NCBI GenBank assembly: GCA_002699025.1
Contig: PABA01000162.1
Coordinates: 44,038 to 108,037, forward strand
Direction of reading: 5' to 3'
Origin: Sandaracinus sp.
GTDB taxonomy: Bacteria; Myxococcota_A; Polyangia; Polyangiales; Houyiibacteriaceae
DNA: 64,000 nt
Part shown: one piece after another, positions 63,571-64,000 of the stretch
Layout of the letters: every line of letters begins with the position of its first letter
How positions within the stretch are numbered: the first letter of the stretch is position 1
Notes under the pieces: generated by a model
What the model was told of the DNA's origin: nothing
The model's input: only the letters and a program-made list of their open reading frames with translations
Database searches by the model: none
Translations under genes and position numbers: made by a program

Positions 63571-63845
63571 GTCTTCCGCTCGCTGGCGCTCGCTATCTTG
63601 GGCCTACCAGCGCCGCCGTAGGCGGCTCGGCGCTCGCTTCACACGGGTCGGTTCTTCGTGGGTACACGAAGGCGGCTGTGGGGCCGGGCTACGGGGCGGA
63701 CGTGGGTGCGCTCCCCTTCGCAGGGGCCTGACTCTGCCGCGTTCGCGGCCGGAGCGCTCCGCCTCACAGCGACGTGACGTTGCCGCGTTCGCGGCCGGAG
63801 CGCTCCGCTTCGCAGGGGCGTGTGCTCGGCGCTCCGCGGGTGCGT
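63571..63845. repeat. duplicated segment, copy 2, with hairpins
   Basis: Same order as copy 1: GTCTTCCGCTCGCTGGCGCT, hairpin GCCGCC-GTA-GGCGGC (63612-63626), GGGTCGGTTCTTCG, then 46-nt units at 63708, 63754 and a partial one at 63800. The GGTCGCG hairpin of copy 1 is missing. Differences in the stem against copy 1 are compensatory. Confidence 0.8.
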
Positions 63846-63848
63846 GAG

Positions 63849-63880
63849 AGCCGGCGGCGCCCGGGTGGGGGCCGCCGGCT
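63849..63880 (-). terminator. 10-bp GC hairpin downstream of the partial gene
   Basis: AGCCGGCGGC (63849-63858) pairs with GCCGCCGGCT (63871-63880), loop 12 nt, 6 nt past the stop of the minus-strand gene. No T tract follows on the minus strand. Confidence 0.5.
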
Positions 63881-63886
63881 CGGGGG

Positions 63887-64000
63887 TCAGACGAAGCGAC
63901 GGAGGATGCGCTCGACCTCGAGGAGCTTCTCGGCGCCGGGCGTGATCTCGGCGAGGGAGACGTATCGCTTCACGTAGGCGGTCGCGAGGCGTCCTCGGGC
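63887..64000 (-). CDS. C-terminal end of an unidentified protein, cut by window
   Basis: The last 37 residues of a minus-strand frame (ending AYVKRYVSLAEITPGAEKL and then LLEVERILRRFV, stop at 63889-63887). The composition is that of a real cytoplasmic, helical protein end, and a hairpin follows. Too short to assign a family. Its 5' part lies past 64000. Confidence 0.6.
   Translation of the reverse strand, partial: ARGRLATAYVKRYVSLAEITPGAEKLLEVERILRRFV

Noticed and set aside
63426..63845. CRISPR array from regularly spaced 46-nt units
   Set aside because: The whole unit is repeated and there is no unique spacer sequence; no cas gene is near.

Overview
The window is about 64 kb of very GC-rich DNA (roughly 70% or more by eye) with no rRNA, tRNA, phage, insertion sequence or CRISPR array that I could see. 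It looks like a large myxobacterial chromosome (phylum Myxococcota, probably order Polyangiales, Sandaracinaceae-like). The reasons are a MYXO-CTERM-like sorting tail, many lipoproteins with Asp-Ala-Gly linkers, MopE-type DGDG/CNGIDDDCD motifs, AgmX/PglI-type domains, two Hanks-type Ser/Thr kinases, an FHA-domain membrane protein and an OmpA with thrombospondin-3 repeats. The genus call is inference.

Layout. 1-4.9 kb: 3' part of a GH15 glycosidase (minus), then a plus-strand run of a secreted Big_5-like protein, an unknown SctK-sized protein, an SctL/FliH-like protein and an M50 protease, chained by ATGA overlaps. 5.1-14.6 kb: mainly minus strand, with a membrane protein, a kinase (divergent to a DUF4286 protein), a lipoprotein, a YkvA-like protein, OmpA and an FHA protein. 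14.8-19.0 kb: a VWA-like lipoprotein facing a glycosyltransferase/radical SAM pair, with repeat-filled gaps. 19.7-28.0 kb: fused isobutyryl-CoA mutase IcmF, divergent to an AGCS-like transporter, then MTA phosphorylase, a PfkB kinase and a lipoprotein. 28.3-38.5 kb: two lipoproteins, a LysR/DoxX divergent pair, a 17-beta-HSD10-like SDR, two tandem DUF2141 proteins, an AlaX-type editing protein, an AgmX-like protein and a MATE exporter. 38.5-49.9 kb: an MBOAT acyltransferase coupled to an SGNH protein, a YhfC-family protein, a putative NlpC/P60-like protein, a secreted protein, a frameshifted lipoprotein, a second SGNH paralogue and an NCS2 permease. 50-54.8 kb: a second kinase and a MoxR ATPase/VWA metallopeptidase pair, then a Nudix hydrolase. 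54.8-64 kb: a GH5 lipoprotein, a DUF445 protein, an ATP-grasp/DUF455 pair, a PhoU-like/Pit phosphate uptake pair, BoxB of aerobic benzoyl-CoA degradation, a repeat array, and the 3' end of an unknown minus-strand gene.

Functional links. Carbon/CoA metabolism is represented by IcmF, the HSD10-like SDR and BoxB; methionine salvage by MTA phosphorylase; phosphate uptake by the PhoU-like/Pit pair; signalling by the two kinases, the FHA protein and LysR; envelope chemistry by MBOAT/SGNH, the glycosyltransferase/radical SAM pair, OmpA and many lipoproteins. Two genome-style signals recur: -10-like boxes (TATGCT, TATCCC, TAGGTT and similar) only 6-12 nt before start codons, suggesting leaderless mRNAs, and several families of palindromic or tandem repeats in intergenic gaps. 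I see no single large new system. The best candidates for something undescribed are the DUF455/ATP-grasp pair, the glycosyltransferase/radical SAM pair, the kinase with a repeated FEDTT tail, and the structured repeat array after boxB.
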